Below, one piece after another: positions 45,509 to 56,699 of a stretch of DNA of 64,000 nucleotides (the stretch's first letter is position 1; each line of letters begins with the position of its first letter). The translations under genes and the position numbers were made by a program. This stretch comes from Nomia melanderi (taxonomy: Eukaryota > Arthropoda > Insecta > Hymenoptera > Halictidae): assembly GCF_051020985.1 (NCBI RefSeq), contig NC_135002.1, positions 682,001-746,000 of the forward strand. The letters run 5' to 3'. Under the pieces are notes generated by a model, which was not told where the DNA came from, searched no databases, and saw nothing but the letters and a program-made list of their open reading frames with translations.

Positions 45509-45714
45509 TCAACCGTTTGCACTCGAGGGGCGACTCTCGGTCGCCGTTCGATTGAACGCAACGAAATTGTAAACTGAAAAATTCTAGATTCTAGCGGTCT
45601 AGAGTAAACGTAGACGTAGAATGATACTCGATGTATCGTACAATTTTATATTGAACGCAGACTTTCTGCTTCGACGAAATTATAAAGAAGAGCCTCTCGA
45701 GTGCGAAGGTTTAG
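45509..45714. mobile_element. Family A element, 206 bp
   Basis: Left TCAACCGTTTGCACTCGAG with subterminal GGCGACTCTCGGTCGCC; right CTCGAGTGCGAAGGTTTAG. Both TTAA borders have one change. Confidence 0.8.
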
Positions 45715-46522
45715 ATTAAACGATTTTTCTCTCATTCCGAACGAAGCGTTATCTGGCTATAAAGAATATTTCATCGGTAGAGGCTTCGTATTTCCTGTTT
45801 CCTGGTAGAGTGTCGAGGGCATTTCGATAAGATTAATTTCTAGGATGATTGATACGATAGGAATCAGCGAACGAGGTTGATTTTTATTGCAGAGTTCATT
45901 ATCTCTTTGCTATAATTATCCATTTCTATATACGACCCACTCGATACCTGCTTAAAGCCAGAGAAAAGATCAGAAATTTCATGATACGGCTTCGAAAATA
46001 ATTTCACGACATATTCAGCAAACAAAGAAACGAGTGAATCCTTGAATAATTAAAACAAATATCACCGGTTCCATTGAAACGAAGAAAAACCAGAGAATAT
46101 CAGAAAGTCCACTGATGCATTAACTTCCGAGCGGCTCGTACGTTAGGTGCATTTGCCCTGCGTCGACGTGCATAATCGTCAACGGTTGATTTCATTCCAC
46201 GGGCCACGAGAGATTTTTCCAAGCGAATTCCACGGTGAGCTGGTTAAATTGAATGGTTCCGTTCGGATGTTCCTCTTCCTCGGCTGAATACGTGCATCTG
46301 TTGCCCGTTCCGCAGTCCACTTGTCGGTGTAATTATATTCGTGTTTATAAACGGATATCTAAGAGGATTACACGTCGGAATACCCGCCCAACGTCACGAA
46401 GCGAAGTTGTGGAGCCTCTTCTAGGAACGCTACGAAATTCGAAACGTCGACGCGATGAACCTTTCCAGACTAATTTGACAACGATCGATCTTATTCGTTA
46501 CCCACGGATCGAAGCGAACAAC
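45715..46522. other. Intergenic DNA
   Basis: Nothing recognised. Confidence 0.45.
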
Positions 46523-46639
46523 TATTTTGCTATTATCGTTGTATCATCTTCAAATGAAATTTCCACTTGAGGTAGAACGGACAATTTCGCTGGATTTCTT
46601 CCAAGTTGTCGATAGTGAAATGGTACGGCAAGGGGTTAA
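46523..46639. mobile_element. Dispersed repeat followed by a family I right end
   Basis: The 46523-46592 block repeats 44569-44632. The segment ends GCAAGGGGTTAA at 46639, a family I terminus. Confidence 0.5.
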
Positions 46640-46818
46640 AAAGATCACAAACGTTTCTCTGAGAAATCATTCAAGTGATTTAGCAATACGCAAACTGAAT
46701 CGTACATCAGTGAAAGTTTCGATAGATACTTTCGCAGTTTTTACAGAGGATCTTCAGAAACATTGAACTGTTCGGTGGTTTTAACGTGAATAGAGTTTGA
46801 ACGGTGTCACGTGAAACC

Positions 46819-46850
46819 TTAACCCTTTCGGTCGCGAGCTATTTACTTTC
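46819..46850. mobile_element. Possible left terminus of a further TTAA family (K)
   Basis: TTAACCCTTTCGGTCGCGAG resembles the other left ends but no matching right end was found. Confidence 0.3.
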
Positions 46851-47204
46851 GTTCTCCTTCTAATTCCCATCGATGGAAATCCCATAAAGCATGCTAATAA
46901 GTTTCAGTTACTCCCGTGTAATCCTAAAAGTTTTTGTTAATTCATGTTCGAGTTGTCGTTCGAGGCGCACAGGATTCAGCCGATAACGATTTCGCGTCGA
47001 TGGAAGTACTGCGACGCAACGAAACGCAGGAACTGTTCAGAGAATGCGCAAGGAAACGAGGGAAGATAGGAGAACATGGCCGAACGAGAATCACGGGTTG
47101 ACTCATCTCTTTCCGGTTCGCGCGTTACCGGTTCGCGTGCGCGGGAACAATGCGGCCGAGCGATCGCGAACGAGCGCGTCCCCAGTCGGTTGGAATTCGA
47201 ATGT
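46851..47204. other. Intergenic DNA
   Basis: CpG-rich; nothing recognised. Confidence 0.45.
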
Positions 47205-47425
47205 TCAACGCTGAAACTACCAGATGGGTCGAATGACCCATGCCTGATGTCTTCTTTTAGCGATTGTTGGAAGGGTAACGAATGTTTCTCCGAGAAATTA
47301 TTAAAGAAATTCATTCGGCGCTAAGCAAATTGAATTGTAAATCAATTAAAGTGAACGGGTGCACTCTTGGAGTTTCTATAGCGAAATTTTCAAAAGTCAA
47401 TTGAACTCGGTGGTTTTAGCGTTAA
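47205..47425. mobile_element. Family B TTAA element, 221 bp, reverse orientation
   Basis: Ends TCAACGCTGAAACTACC and GGTGGTTTTAGCGTTAA. The palindrome ATGGGTCGAATGACCCAT lies at 47224-47241. The interior is colinear with the reverse complement of 40115-40340. Confidence 0.88.
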
Positions 47426-47545
47426 CCCTTTGCACTCTGTGGGCTCGAATATTGCAGCAGTTATAGTATTAAATGTTTCAACGAATCTTAAAGAAACTAC
47501 CCTGAAATTATTCGATTTTCCACGCATCCGAATTTTCCACCGAGA
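47422..47545. mobile_element. Family F fragment sharing TTAA with the B element
   Basis: TTAACCCTTTGCACTCTGTG followed by F sequence through TTCGATTTTCCACGCATCC, then breaks off. Confidence 0.7.
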
Positions 47546-47809
47546 AGGGAGTCGTCGAGGGGGCCGTTCTCGCCGCGCTAAAATATTCCATTTCGTTGGT
47601 ACGTCACTCGGCGGGCAACGGTTGAAACGAGGCGGATCCAAAGAAAAATGAAAGTGCAACGAGTTCAGCACGCTCCTCCGTTTCGCGCGGCTGAACGTTA
47701 TAATCGATCTGGTTAGCACATGTTCAGGGTTGCCGGCCGTTTCAACGGCGCCGATCGAAAAGACGAAGCGAAGCGGGCCCCTGGCGGGCTGGAGAACGCG
47801 GGGAACGTG

Positions 47810-48054
47810 TTAACCCTTGCCACTCCGGGTTGTTTTCTAATCTGTCTGTAATCTCGCAACTGCAACTAATTTTTGTAGTGTTCAAAGCGAAAATGAGAAA
47901 CGCAACATTTCTTTGATCTTTTATTCTCCTTAGTAGAAAATTTGGATGCGTGGAGAATCGAATGATTTTAGGGTGGTTTCTTTAAGATTCATTAAAATAT
48001 TTTTAGTATTATAACTGGTACAATATTGGAGCCTACAGAGTTCAAAGTGTTAAT
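47810..48054. mobile_element. Family F TTAA element, 245 bp
   Basis: Ends TTAACCCTTGCCACTCCGG and CAGAGTTCAAAGTGTTAA. A full-length copy. Confidence 0.88.
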
Positions 48055-48071
48055 TTATCCGTGAATTGTCG

Positions 48072-48320
48072 TTAACCCCTTGGCCTATGATTTCTTTCTC
48101 AACTCTGATCGATATCGTTACTTTGTCACTAATAACTTATTGGGAAAAGAGAAAAATTCTAAGCATACGTTACGCCTATATTTCCTTTTAAGTATAATGG
48201 TTAATTACAGGGGAATAGTATTCACTTTGAATTCGAGTGTATCGATTAATACATATATTTGTTGAATCATGTTGAAAATCTTCACCACGAGTCTCACTCG
48301 TTGTTAGGGCAAGGGGTTAA
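48072..48320. mobile_element. Family I TTAA element, 249 bp
   Basis: Ends TTAACCCCTTGGCC and GGGCAAGGGGTTAA. Subterminal hairpin ACGAGT-CTC-ACTCGT at 48287-48301. Confidence 0.82.
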
Positions 48321-48396
48321 ATTAGTTTCAAACTATCCATGTCTCGTCAGAAAATTGAATATTTCCATTGAAAAACTGTCGAGCGGAAAGGGTTAA
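48317..48396. mobile_element. Family A right-half fragment abutting family I
   Basis: Interior A sequence ending CGAGCGGAAAGGGTTAA, with no left end. It shares TTAA 48317-48320 with the preceding element. Confidence 0.6.
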
Positions 48397-48743
48397 TTAT
48401 CTTTCTAATTGCGAACGTTTCCCGGATTCCATTTCCTCGAGACCTTCGAGTCTCCCCTGAGGTGCCTATAAGATAATACGACACTGTTCGTTCATCAGCG
48501 AGCGCGCCGGCTCGATACGCGGGATTGAATGGTTCGGCGAGCGCGACGAATCACCGGCTGATCGAGGCACGCTCGATCATCGCTTAAGCACGAGGAAACC
48601 GTATTACGCGCGGAGACTTCCACTTTCCCCGACGTCAACCACGAAGCCGGCCGACAGCTGAAAATCATTGCTGCCGATTGATCCCCGGAGGGGTTTAGCT
48701 CTGAACTCCGCCGGTTACGCGGCGGAGTTCCGCGAACCAGGCC

Positions 48744-49170
48744 GAATCGGGTCAAGGTGCGCGTTTCACCCGATATTTTAACGTTGACCTCTCACCCCGT
48801 AAACCCCTCCACCCGGAAATACGGTGCCGCCCGAAGAAAATAGACCCGCCCGAGGATCCAATCCCGAAACTAATCGCGCGCACGCCGGACGGCCCGACAC
48901 CTTCGCTGATTTCAATCTAACCGAGACACGATTGTCATAACCTGATTCGAGCGGAATCGTGTCAAGGTGCACGTTCACGTGATATTTTCACGTTGACCCA
49001 CCGGAAATCCAATATACCAGGGAAAATAGATACGGACGGTGCGCGTTCGGCACGATTTCTACGCGATGACTCGTTGCACGCGCATCGCGGAAGTAACGGT
49101 GTTAACGCTAGCTTTACGGAACGCGTCAATTTCACGCAGATTCAATTTTATAAACATTATTCGGTAAATG
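48744..49170. repeat. ~210-bp direct duplication, two diverged units
   Basis: GTCAAGGTGC, CGATATTTT/TGATATTTT and CGTTGACC recur in the same order at 48751-48789 and 48961-48998. The sequence after each also shares CCGGAAAT and GAAAATAGA, so the whole unit of about 210 bp is duplicated in tandem. Confidence 0.65.
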
Positions 49171-49280
49171 ATTCAATCGGTTTTCGTTGATGCAATTGAT
49201 TTCTACATCTACAATTTCCAAAATCTAAACGAACGAATATCAGCTTCCCCGGGAACAATAGAATAAACCGTACAATAAAT

Positions 49281-49300
49281 GCCCGTAAACCTAGTGTGAA
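49281..49300. mobile_element. Family H right-end fragment
   Basis: CCCGTAAACCTAGTGTGAA matches the right end of 58478-58662. No left end was found. Confidence 0.55.
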
Positions 49301-49491
49301 CGCGTTGACTGCCAAATGAACACTCATCGGAATACCTATGCGGTGAAAATAATTTTCTTAATAAAGTAGAAACTTATATCTCGTACACGCAACAAAATTC
49401 GGTTCGAAACGTCACCGAGAAAATTAATGTTCGAGTTTATGTAAAAACTGGTGTCGTCCGAATTCGGGTGGCGCGGCAGTCGAAGCGTTGA
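49297..49491. mobile_element. Family E TTAA element, 195 bp
   Basis: Left TGAACGCGTTGACTGCC, right GGCAGTCGAAGCGTTGA. GTCGTCCGAATTCGGGTG with the palindrome CCGAATTCGG lies at 49458-49467. Colinear with the nested copy 62084-62325. Confidence 0.78.
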
Positions 49492-49725
49492 TCGAACCGA
49501 TTTCCGGCGCGAAGCGATCCGCGGGGGTGCGCGCAGATCACGACTCTCGATTAGCTCGCCGATTTGGCGAATGTCTCGCTCCACTCATCCCCGGATCATC
49601 TAACGACCTCCCGATTCAATCCTATTACCATCATTGTCGTTAAGCCACGTTAAGAGGATTACAAATCGCGTTATCGCGCGTGTGGGCGTGTGGTCTCGTT
49701 AAACATTTACGAGGCGGAGGCATCT

Positions 49726-49760
49726 TTAACCCTTTTAGTACTCGTTTCTCTCGGCGTGCA
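49726..49760. mobile_element. Possible TTAA-element left terminus
   Basis: TTAACCCTTTTAGTACTCG resembles family A or K left ends; no partner was found. Confidence 0.3.
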
Positions 49761-50455
49761 GAAATATTTTAGAAAATATACATTCGAGTAGAAAAGTCAA
49801 TCGAGATAGCAAGTCGATCGCGCTTCTCTCGTTTCAGGAATTAAGAGACGCTTTTCCGTTTTTAGATAGCAAAGTTCTAAATAGCGCGGTTGGTCTACTT
49901 TTCCATTTTAAGCGGGCGATAACGAGAATGAATAATTAGGAGGACGAATGAATAAACTTGATTCGATCGTACGATCGCGATGCTCGCCACTCAGACGGAA
50001 AATAATTAGTTGTCTTCCGCGAGGTTTCGTAGCGTGATATTTTCTGTAAACCTTTTTCGGGATTGGTAGTTGCATTTTCCGATAGGAGAGAGTTGTTTCG
50101 TCATCGGTTGAAAGTGTGTCTATTTCGCGTCTTAAACTGGGAAATCGTCGAAAGTCTAGGTTCGTTTCGTCATCGTCGTGATTTACAACTATTTGTTTGC
50201 TCCCGTACGGTTACGTCCAAGTATTTTATGACGTCATAAAAATTAGCAAGATTCCGGAGTGCCGCGCACCTGGTCTGTGACTACGGGATCATCTTGGGTC
50301 GCTTCGCTGTCGATTGGTTTATGGTTCGGGACGAGCCGAACGTAACGTAAAGTGACACAGACTGCAGGGCTGTTCCTACTTTCGGGTACTGAGAGGGTTA
50401 AGCGGCGAGCGGCCTGCAACCAAACGTGTCTTGTGTACCGTGTGAACCGCCCTGG
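49761..50455. other. Intergenic DNA
   Basis: Nothing recognised. Confidence 0.45.
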
Positions 50456-50587
50456 CAGGGGTGGCCAACCTTTTGCATACCGTACAACTCGAGCACCTGC
50501 TCGACCTTATATTCACGGTTGGGGTAGGAAAATAGGGGTAGAAGGATCTGCTTCGCTTAGGGGAGGGAAAGGAACAAGTCAATCTGG

Positions 50588-51225
50588 CGATTAAATGAAT
50601 TAATTTACGTGAGTTCGAAAGACACTTTTATTGAAGCGTTTAAAAATAAGTGCAATGCGATATTGTAATGTAACTTAGATGAGGAAAAAGAATAACTCAA
50701 TCTCGCGATTAACCCTTTGCACTCGAAGGTGCCTCTCAGTCACTCGATTGGTGCATCAAAATTGTAAAGAAATAAATAAAATACCTCGTTGAGTTAGTCG
50801 AAAGAAATGTCATCTATATCTCATAAAAGTAAATTTAATATTTCCAGTGACAAATTTTTCGAGTGCAAAGGATTAAATGAATTAATTTGCGCGAGTTCAG
50901 GAGGCGCACGTTAATCGAAGCGCTTGAAAAGAATAAATAGACGCAAGGGTGCAATGCAATATTGTAATATAACTTACGGGAGAAAAGAGAATAATTCAAT
51001 TTCGCGACTAAATGAATTAATTGACGTCGGTTCAAGAAGCACACGTTAATTAAAGCATTTTAAAATAAGTCGGCGCAAGGGTGCAATGCAATATTGTAAT
51101 GTAACTTACAGGATGAGATAGAAATAACTCAATCCGACGATTAAATTCATTAATTTACATGAGTTCGAGAGGCACGCGTTAATCGAAGCATGTCAAAATA
51201 AATAGACGCAAGGATGCGATGCGCC
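50588..51225. repeat. Four-unit tandem array (~115-135 bp units) inside the hAT-like element
   Basis: Each unit starts GATTAAATGAATTAATT or close to it, then GAGTTC, then an ATTGTAATGTAACTTA block, and ends AATAACTCAATCTCGC-like. Units begin at about 50588, 50707 (split), 51006 and 51139. Confidence 0.85.
50709..50876. mobile_element. Family A TTAA element, 168 bp, inserted in a tandem-repeat unit
   Basis: Ends TTAACCCTTTGCACTCGA and TCGAGTGCAAAGGATTAA. The flanks GCGA and ATGAATTAATT join across one TTAA to give exactly the uninterrupted sequence in neighbouring units. Confidence 0.95.
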
Positions 51226-51243
51226 ACGGGTTGGCCACCCCTG

Positions 51244-51791
51244 GGCCAGGGGATGCACACGCTTAGGTAGAACGAGTCTAGTGACTTTGCAGAGAAGAAT
51301 ATTTTAAGGCGGGGAACACCGTCGCGAAGGACAAAGTGTTGGACCTAACTCGAACGTGTCGTACACGGGCCTACAACCGAGAATACCGCGGAACTTTTTC
51401 TACCTGCGACGGGAGCTTTTACCGAACGATATTATCCGTGTCGCGTGCGCGCTCGTATGCTGGCAACGCATTCTTATCTTGAATGAATAGCCTCGGTTGA
51501 ATGGAAAGGAAAACTTCGGGAAACTTCGAGTGTCGAAGTCCGCCGTCGCGTGGTAATTAGACGAGCGCGTGAATCGCTCGCTTGTCCGACATCCGAACCG
51601 ATCGGATTACGCCTGCCGATACGATGAAATTACATTATGCTCCACATAAGTACGCACCGGTGTACCCGGTTAACTGTGTTCGACGAGTATACGCGTCATC
51701 TTGAAGCTCGAAACGATACTAATTCTCTCAACAATGAATTCTTTAGTCTTTCCGACAAACATATAATTCTTTGTTTCGCTTTGCTCTTTCG
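51244..51791. other. Intergenic DNA
   Basis: Nothing recognised. Confidence 0.45.
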
Positions 51792-52030
51792 TTAACCCTT
51801 TGCACTCGGAAGGTGACTCTCAGTCACCACTTGATTTCCTACTAATTATAATATATAATATTTAATATTATACTTCATACGATGCATCAATCCGAGAAAT
51901 ATCGGCGTAAAATAACTTTGCCCGTCGATTCGCGTGAATTCCTCCTCGAGTTCATTTTACAAAGTATCGTCTTCTCATCGGAAAATGTTGAAATATTTCT
52001 AGTGAATAACTTCGGAGTGCAAAGGGTTGA
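51792..52030. mobile_element. Family A TTAA element, 239 bp
   Basis: Ends TTAACCCTTTGCACTCGG and GGAGTGCAAAGGGTTGA. Perfect 7-bp-stem palindrome GGTGACTCTCAGTCACC at 51812-51828. Confidence 0.9.
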
Positions 52031-52801
52031 AATACGCTCCAGGCGGATTCATCCTGCGACAAGCAACGAGAGCCACTCGTACTTACAGCACGCTTCTAGC
52101 TTCGTCGTCCCGAAATCCTTCCGCTTGCATCGAGTGCTTATTCTCCACCGTTGACTCCCGCGTATCCTCATATTTTCGGTGTTTCGTTCCATTGATCTTG
52201 GTAAGGCAATAAGCTGGCGGCGTATCGGCTCGAGCGCGGCGCCACGCGAACGCCGTTCCGCGGAAGTCTGCATTAGGGGCAGGAAGGGGTGGGTGGTTTC
52301 AGCGGGAAGCGCGGCCCGGGAACGTTCCGCCGTTACATTAATTAGCACTTCTTAATTTTACTAGCTATTTACGTTCCCCGCGCTCGCGGGCTGATTTATC
52401 GCTGGAAATAGCTTCCGGCACCGCAGCTATTACGTACTTACGAGCGATTCCTTATCGCGAATACGAGAGACGGACGGTTCGCGGTGTATCCGCGGAACAG
52501 TCGGAAGAGACGCGTATCGACAGAAGGAGGGGGAAAAGAAAAAAGACAAATTACTGTTAGATTCGAATGGAGAAGTACAGAAGCTCAAGCGTAATTGTTT
52601 TGTACGTCGTAGACAGCTCGAGAGAAACGGAGAGAGGAGGAGAGAAAGAACGCGTATGTGTGTGTATGTGTGTGTGTTTGTGCGGGTATGAATGCGAAAA
52701 GAGAACAATGGTACGATGAGATGGCTGTAAGAGTTTTCGTCGCTAACGAGAATACACTTGTTACTTATAGATAGGTTCGGCGCTTATCTGAATTTCTCGA
52801 A
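52031..52801. other. Intergenic DNA with a short (TG)n tract
   Basis: No gene recognised. TGTGTGTATGTGTGTGTGTT lies near 52657-52680. Confidence 0.45.
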
Positions 52802-53008
52802 TTAACACTAGAACTACCGAGTACTTAAACCGACTTTAATTCCTCGAGAGCCACAGGTGCGTAGCAATTAAGATTCCAATCGGCTTCTGTATCAGTAGGT
52901 ATCACTGAATCGGTTTCCTCGAGAATTTCTCGAAGCATCCATGCCTTTTCGATCGTTGCGAAAGAAGAAACCGGGTCGCGTCGACCCGTTTGGTAGTTCT
53001 AGTGTTAA
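52802..53008. mobile_element. Family B TTAA element, 207 bp, uninterrupted
   Basis: Ends TTAACACTAGAACTACCGAG and TGGTAGTTCTAGTGTTAA. Palindrome CGGGTCG-CGT-CGACCCG at 52972-52988. The internal GCAATTAAGATTCCAATCGG is the empty counterpart of the site filled at 56095. Confidence 0.93.
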
Positions 53009-53481
53009 CGAACACGCAACGTCGATCTTAACCTGGCTGAAACCACTTTTCATTACATGTTCCTCTTCGGCTGCGACAGTTACCCGTTTCTTGGTTTACT
53101 CGAATACGAGGCTGTCGTCGATAGAAATCTCGCGCGATGTGTACGCCAAAGGTGTTACTATTATGTGAGCCTCTCTTTTTCTGCGATTATGCGATTGAAT
53201 GGGAAGACAATACTTCGGAGTGGGGAAGGCAGGGACGAGATGAACCGGCGGTATATAGAACACCCAAGGCTGTACGTACGACTTAAAATAAAACAGACCA
53301 TTTATTATTTACTATATAAAAGAACATTTGACCCAACGCCGCGTGCGGCTCGAGAAGGTTAGGGCATTCTATTCCCCGCTTCTCCCACCTGTTCTCGGCG
53401 ACGCTATACAGCGTGTAACACCTAGGGCGGACGTCGCACCGGTTAACCCGTTAACTGTAGAATTCAGTTCGAGAACCGCGA
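53009..53481. other. Intergenic DNA
   Basis: Nothing recognised. Confidence 0.45.
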
Positions 53482-53880
53482 TCTACCCTTTGCGGAACGT
53501 CGACGTTCCGGCGAGATGGAATTTTTATATTTGCAAAAGTCGCCAACGAATCGTTTAACCCCTTAACGCACAGTTTTTTTTTAAAATAACCATGGAAACT
53601 TTTGTTCCATGGAAAAAGGCTATATTTTATTCTTGAATAAATAAGCGTTATAGCTTACAATCCCATGTAAATGATAAATATCGATAAAACGATTTTTTTC
53701 CTTTGCTTTCACATTGTTATCTCACAGTTTGGCCTGTTTAGGTTCGAATTAACTCGAGCGTGCAAGTTAAGGGGTTAATTAGCAAGAAATCAGCGTGGTT
53801 TCCTTTGTTCTATCGATTATACAATTTATGTGTATTGGCTTCATCTGATTTTTCGAAGAATCTTCGTCCGCAAGGGGTGG
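53482..53880. mobile_element. Family G element with nested J
   Basis: Left CTACCCTTTGCGGAACG with the perfect palindrome GAACGTCGACGTTC (53495-53508); right GTCCGCAAGGGG with decayed TTAA. About 175-180 bp without J. Confidence 0.7.
53555..53778. mobile_element. Family J TTAA element, 224 bp
   Basis: Ends TTAACCCCTTAACGCAC and GTGCAAGTTAAGGGGTTAA. The hairpin CCATGGAA ... TTCCATGG (8-bp stem, 53590-53612) lies inside the left end. Confidence 0.75.
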
Positions 53881-54552
53881 AAAAGCAACGACGAGTATAC
53901 ACATCGAGCTGGTCAATTGAAAATATGAAAGTTACATTAGTTGAGACGAACAATTGATTCTCGAGGAAATCATTACGTTAGAAAACGACGCGTACGCTCG
54001 TCGGACGCAGTTAACCGGTTGAACGTCGCATTGCTGTAGAGACGTGATTCCGCGAGATCGATTTCTTAATTTCTTAACTGCCAAATAAAGAGGAAGGGGT
54101 TCGTCGGGACGTTACGATCGGATGTTGTGCACACTATTGGCAGAGTCGATAAGCAATACCGTGTATCTACTGTTCGGTGGATCTGGAACATAATCATGCA
54201 GAGGCGAGCGAGCGTCATGCGAGCAGCGTGCGGTGCGCACGCGAGCGCCCGACCGCGTATGCGTGCTTCGGCGATACTCGGTGCGTGACAATGTTGAAAG
54301 TTCTACGCGTGTGCGATCGGACGTTATATCGAATTGTTTCGGAAGAGATTGTTTCGGGAATCGAATGTTTCTCGGTGCCTCCTCGCGCGTCTCGTGCCAC
54401 GAAAGGGCGGACAATCCTCGGTTTAAGGAGACAGTGTACTCGGTGAGACTTGCGAAATTTGTATATACGTCTGTGTATTTCTAAATTATGATGTTTCCTT
54501 TTTTTATGTGTATATATGTATATATGTTACGAGAGATATGAACCTGGAGCTA
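53881..54552. other. Intergenic DNA
   Basis: Nothing recognised; CpG-rich in the middle. Confidence 0.45.
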
Positions 54553-54773
54553 TCATCCCTTTGCACTCGAAAGTTTTTCACTTGGAATATTCTATGCTTT
54601 CTAATTAGATATAGAAAGATTCTTTAATACATAAAGTAGGTAACAAAACTATTTTCTTTCAATATTTCACGCACTGGTGCGGTATACAAAGGTTAATGGT
54701 AAATACCAAAATTGATAATTTCGCTGGAAATCATCTGGCGACTGGGAGTCGCCTCTCGTGTGCAAAGGGTTAA
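54553..54773. mobile_element. Family A TTAA element, 221 bp
   Basis: Left TCATCCCTTTGCACTCG, right GTGTGCAAAGGGTTAA. Palindrome GGCGACTGGGAGTCGCC at 54737-54753. Confidence 0.85.
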
Positions 54774-54916
54774 CACGTTCACACTGGTAATTTCCACTCT
54801 TTCCCATTCGACTGAATCCTCGAAATTGACAAAACTATTGAAACGATCAATAATATATTTGATGCTACCCACTTACTGTGAGCCACCGGTGGTACACGCC
54901 GACGTGAACGTGTTAA
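54770..54916. mobile_element. Family M TTAA element, 147 bp, sharing TTAA with A
   Basis: Ends TTAACACGTTCACACTGG and CGACGTGAACGTGTTAA. Palindrome CCACCGGTGG at 54883-54892. Confidence 0.75.
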
Positions 54917-56030
54917 TCCAATGATTACGTATAATTATTCTCTAATATTACCGAAGATTGTACATAATTGCCGGACACTACGTATAATTTCCAGATTAAT
55001 CGAATTCATCGTAACATATAAATATATATATATAGTCATCGTTTCGAGCAGTCTTTTCGAGCACACGTACACACGAAACTCTATCCTCTCGCCTGGAAAA
55101 CGTTGGAATTTCCAGGACTCTCGCGCATGCCTAACAGAAACACAGAGGATCATCATTTTCCCCGACACGGACGTCCGACGAAAATTTGTCTACCTCCCGG
55201 AGAAGAGGGAAAGAACCGAAAAGAAACGAGAAAAGCATTTGTCGCTAATTACTTTCGCACGTTAGAGTCGCACACACTTCGCAGAATAGAAAACTTAACA
55301 AGCAAACGGACGATCCGACCGAAAAATTTCTGCTAGCTCTGGTCGCGCGACGTCCGTTGTCCGTTCGGATTAATTTGGAAATCGAAGAGAAAGGAAATGA
55401 AAGTAAGAGTAAAAAAGGGGCGAAACGAAAAATATGAAACAATCGATTCCTCGCCGTGACTTGTTGTATTATCACACGCAACATTGCCAATTATAGGTTA
55501 TAGTTAATTTCATCGAAACGCGTAACTAGGCGGGCACGATGTCTCTGGATCGATTCATTATTCTATACCTCGGCCATTCGGAAACAAAAGATTACGCTGT
55601 GGAGTCCTCCGCCCGTGTTCAAAACGTGATATATACTTCATCAAATAATAATAATAATACGTTCAACAAGAATTACGTTCGACTGTACATGTTTATTAAA
55701 GTACCTGAATGGAAACAATCAGCTGGTGTTTTCTCTTCTCAGCCGAGAACAATTCGCGTCCTCAAAGCTCCTTACGTCTTTCTTTCAAATTTGAGTGTGT
55801 GTGTGTGGCCGTGTTGCGTGAGAGTTATTTGCGTTTGTTTAGGAGTGACAGACAAGCCACTCATTAGTCGAGTGGTCGACCCCGCTTGATTTTTTCAAGA
55901 CTATGGACAATGTGCTTGATTGGCTCTCGGCTTTATTTTTAAAGCAAATTTCCTTATTGTGCAGTTGCGCCGTGAAATGAAAATTATTCGGACATACAAA
56001 CGTTATAATTGCAATGAAAATTGCTTTAGA
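54917..56030. other. Intergenic DNA with a short (AAT)n tract
   Basis: No gene recognised; (AAT)n at 55644-55659. Confidence 0.45.
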
Positions 56031-56436
56031 TTAACACTAGAGCTACCAAATAATTGAACTCTTCCAAGTTTCTTTATAAAACGTAATTCTCTGTTTAACC
56101 CTTTCCACTCGGGAGGTTCTCAGTCACTTGATTTCCTACAGTGAAGCTATAAAGTTTGATATTTAATATTATACTTCACATAATGCATGCTGAGAAATAT
56201 TCACGTAAATTAGCTTTGAGTTGATTTTACAAAATATCGTCTTCATCTCATCGGAAAATGTTGGAATATTTCTAGTGAAAAACTTCGGAGTGCAAAGGGT
56301 TAAGATTTCCATTGGCTTATATTTCAGTGTATCACTGAATCAGCTTCTCTAACGATTCCTAGAGCATTCGTTTCCAGTAATTATAAGAGAAATCGAGAAT
56401 GGGTCGTTCTGATCCATCTGGTAGTTCCAGTGTTAA
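56031..56436. mobile_element. Family B TTAA element with nested A, 406 bp
   Basis: Ends TTAACACTAGAGCTACC and TGGTAGTTCCAGTGTTAA. About 201 bp after removing the A element and one TTAA. Confidence 0.9.
56095..56303. mobile_element. Family A TTAA element, 209 bp, nested in B
   Basis: Ends TTAACCCTTTCCACTCGGG and GGAGTGCAAAGGGTTAA. B sequence GATTTCCATTGGC resumes immediately after the second TTAA. Confidence 0.92.
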
Positions 56437-56502
56437 AGTTAGATTAAAGCTACACCTACTGATCAAACGAAATACACTCTACAACATCGATTCGATTTTC
56501 TG

Positions 56503-56699
56503 TTCGACACTTAAGCGACCTGAAAATAACTATAACTCCTCCATTACCTTCAATTGAACTGATTCAACGAATTCGGTTAGAAACTTTAAAAACAGGAACA
56601 TTCGATGAATTGCAAATAATCCCACTTCAAACGAAACAACAAAAGGCGATACGTCGCCGAGTGAAAAGTGGGAGATCTCGTCCGGTTGGGAAAGTGTAA
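56503..56699. mobile_element. Family O element, degenerate termini
   Basis: Interior colinear with 27645-27877. Left TTCGACACTTAAGCGACC and right CCGGTTGGGAAAGTGTAA are decayed O ends. Confidence 0.65.

Larger units (their letters stand above)
50456..51243. mobile_element. hAT-like non-autonomous element with internal tandem array, ~788 bp
   Basis: Termini CAGGGGTGGCCAACC (50456-50470) and GGTTGGCCACCCCTG (51229-51243) are perfect 15-bp inverted repeats of hAT type. The flanking 8-mers match only 5 of 8, so a target duplication is uncertain. The interior is a four-unit tandem array, one unit of which is split by a family A element. No transposase. Confidence 0.8.
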
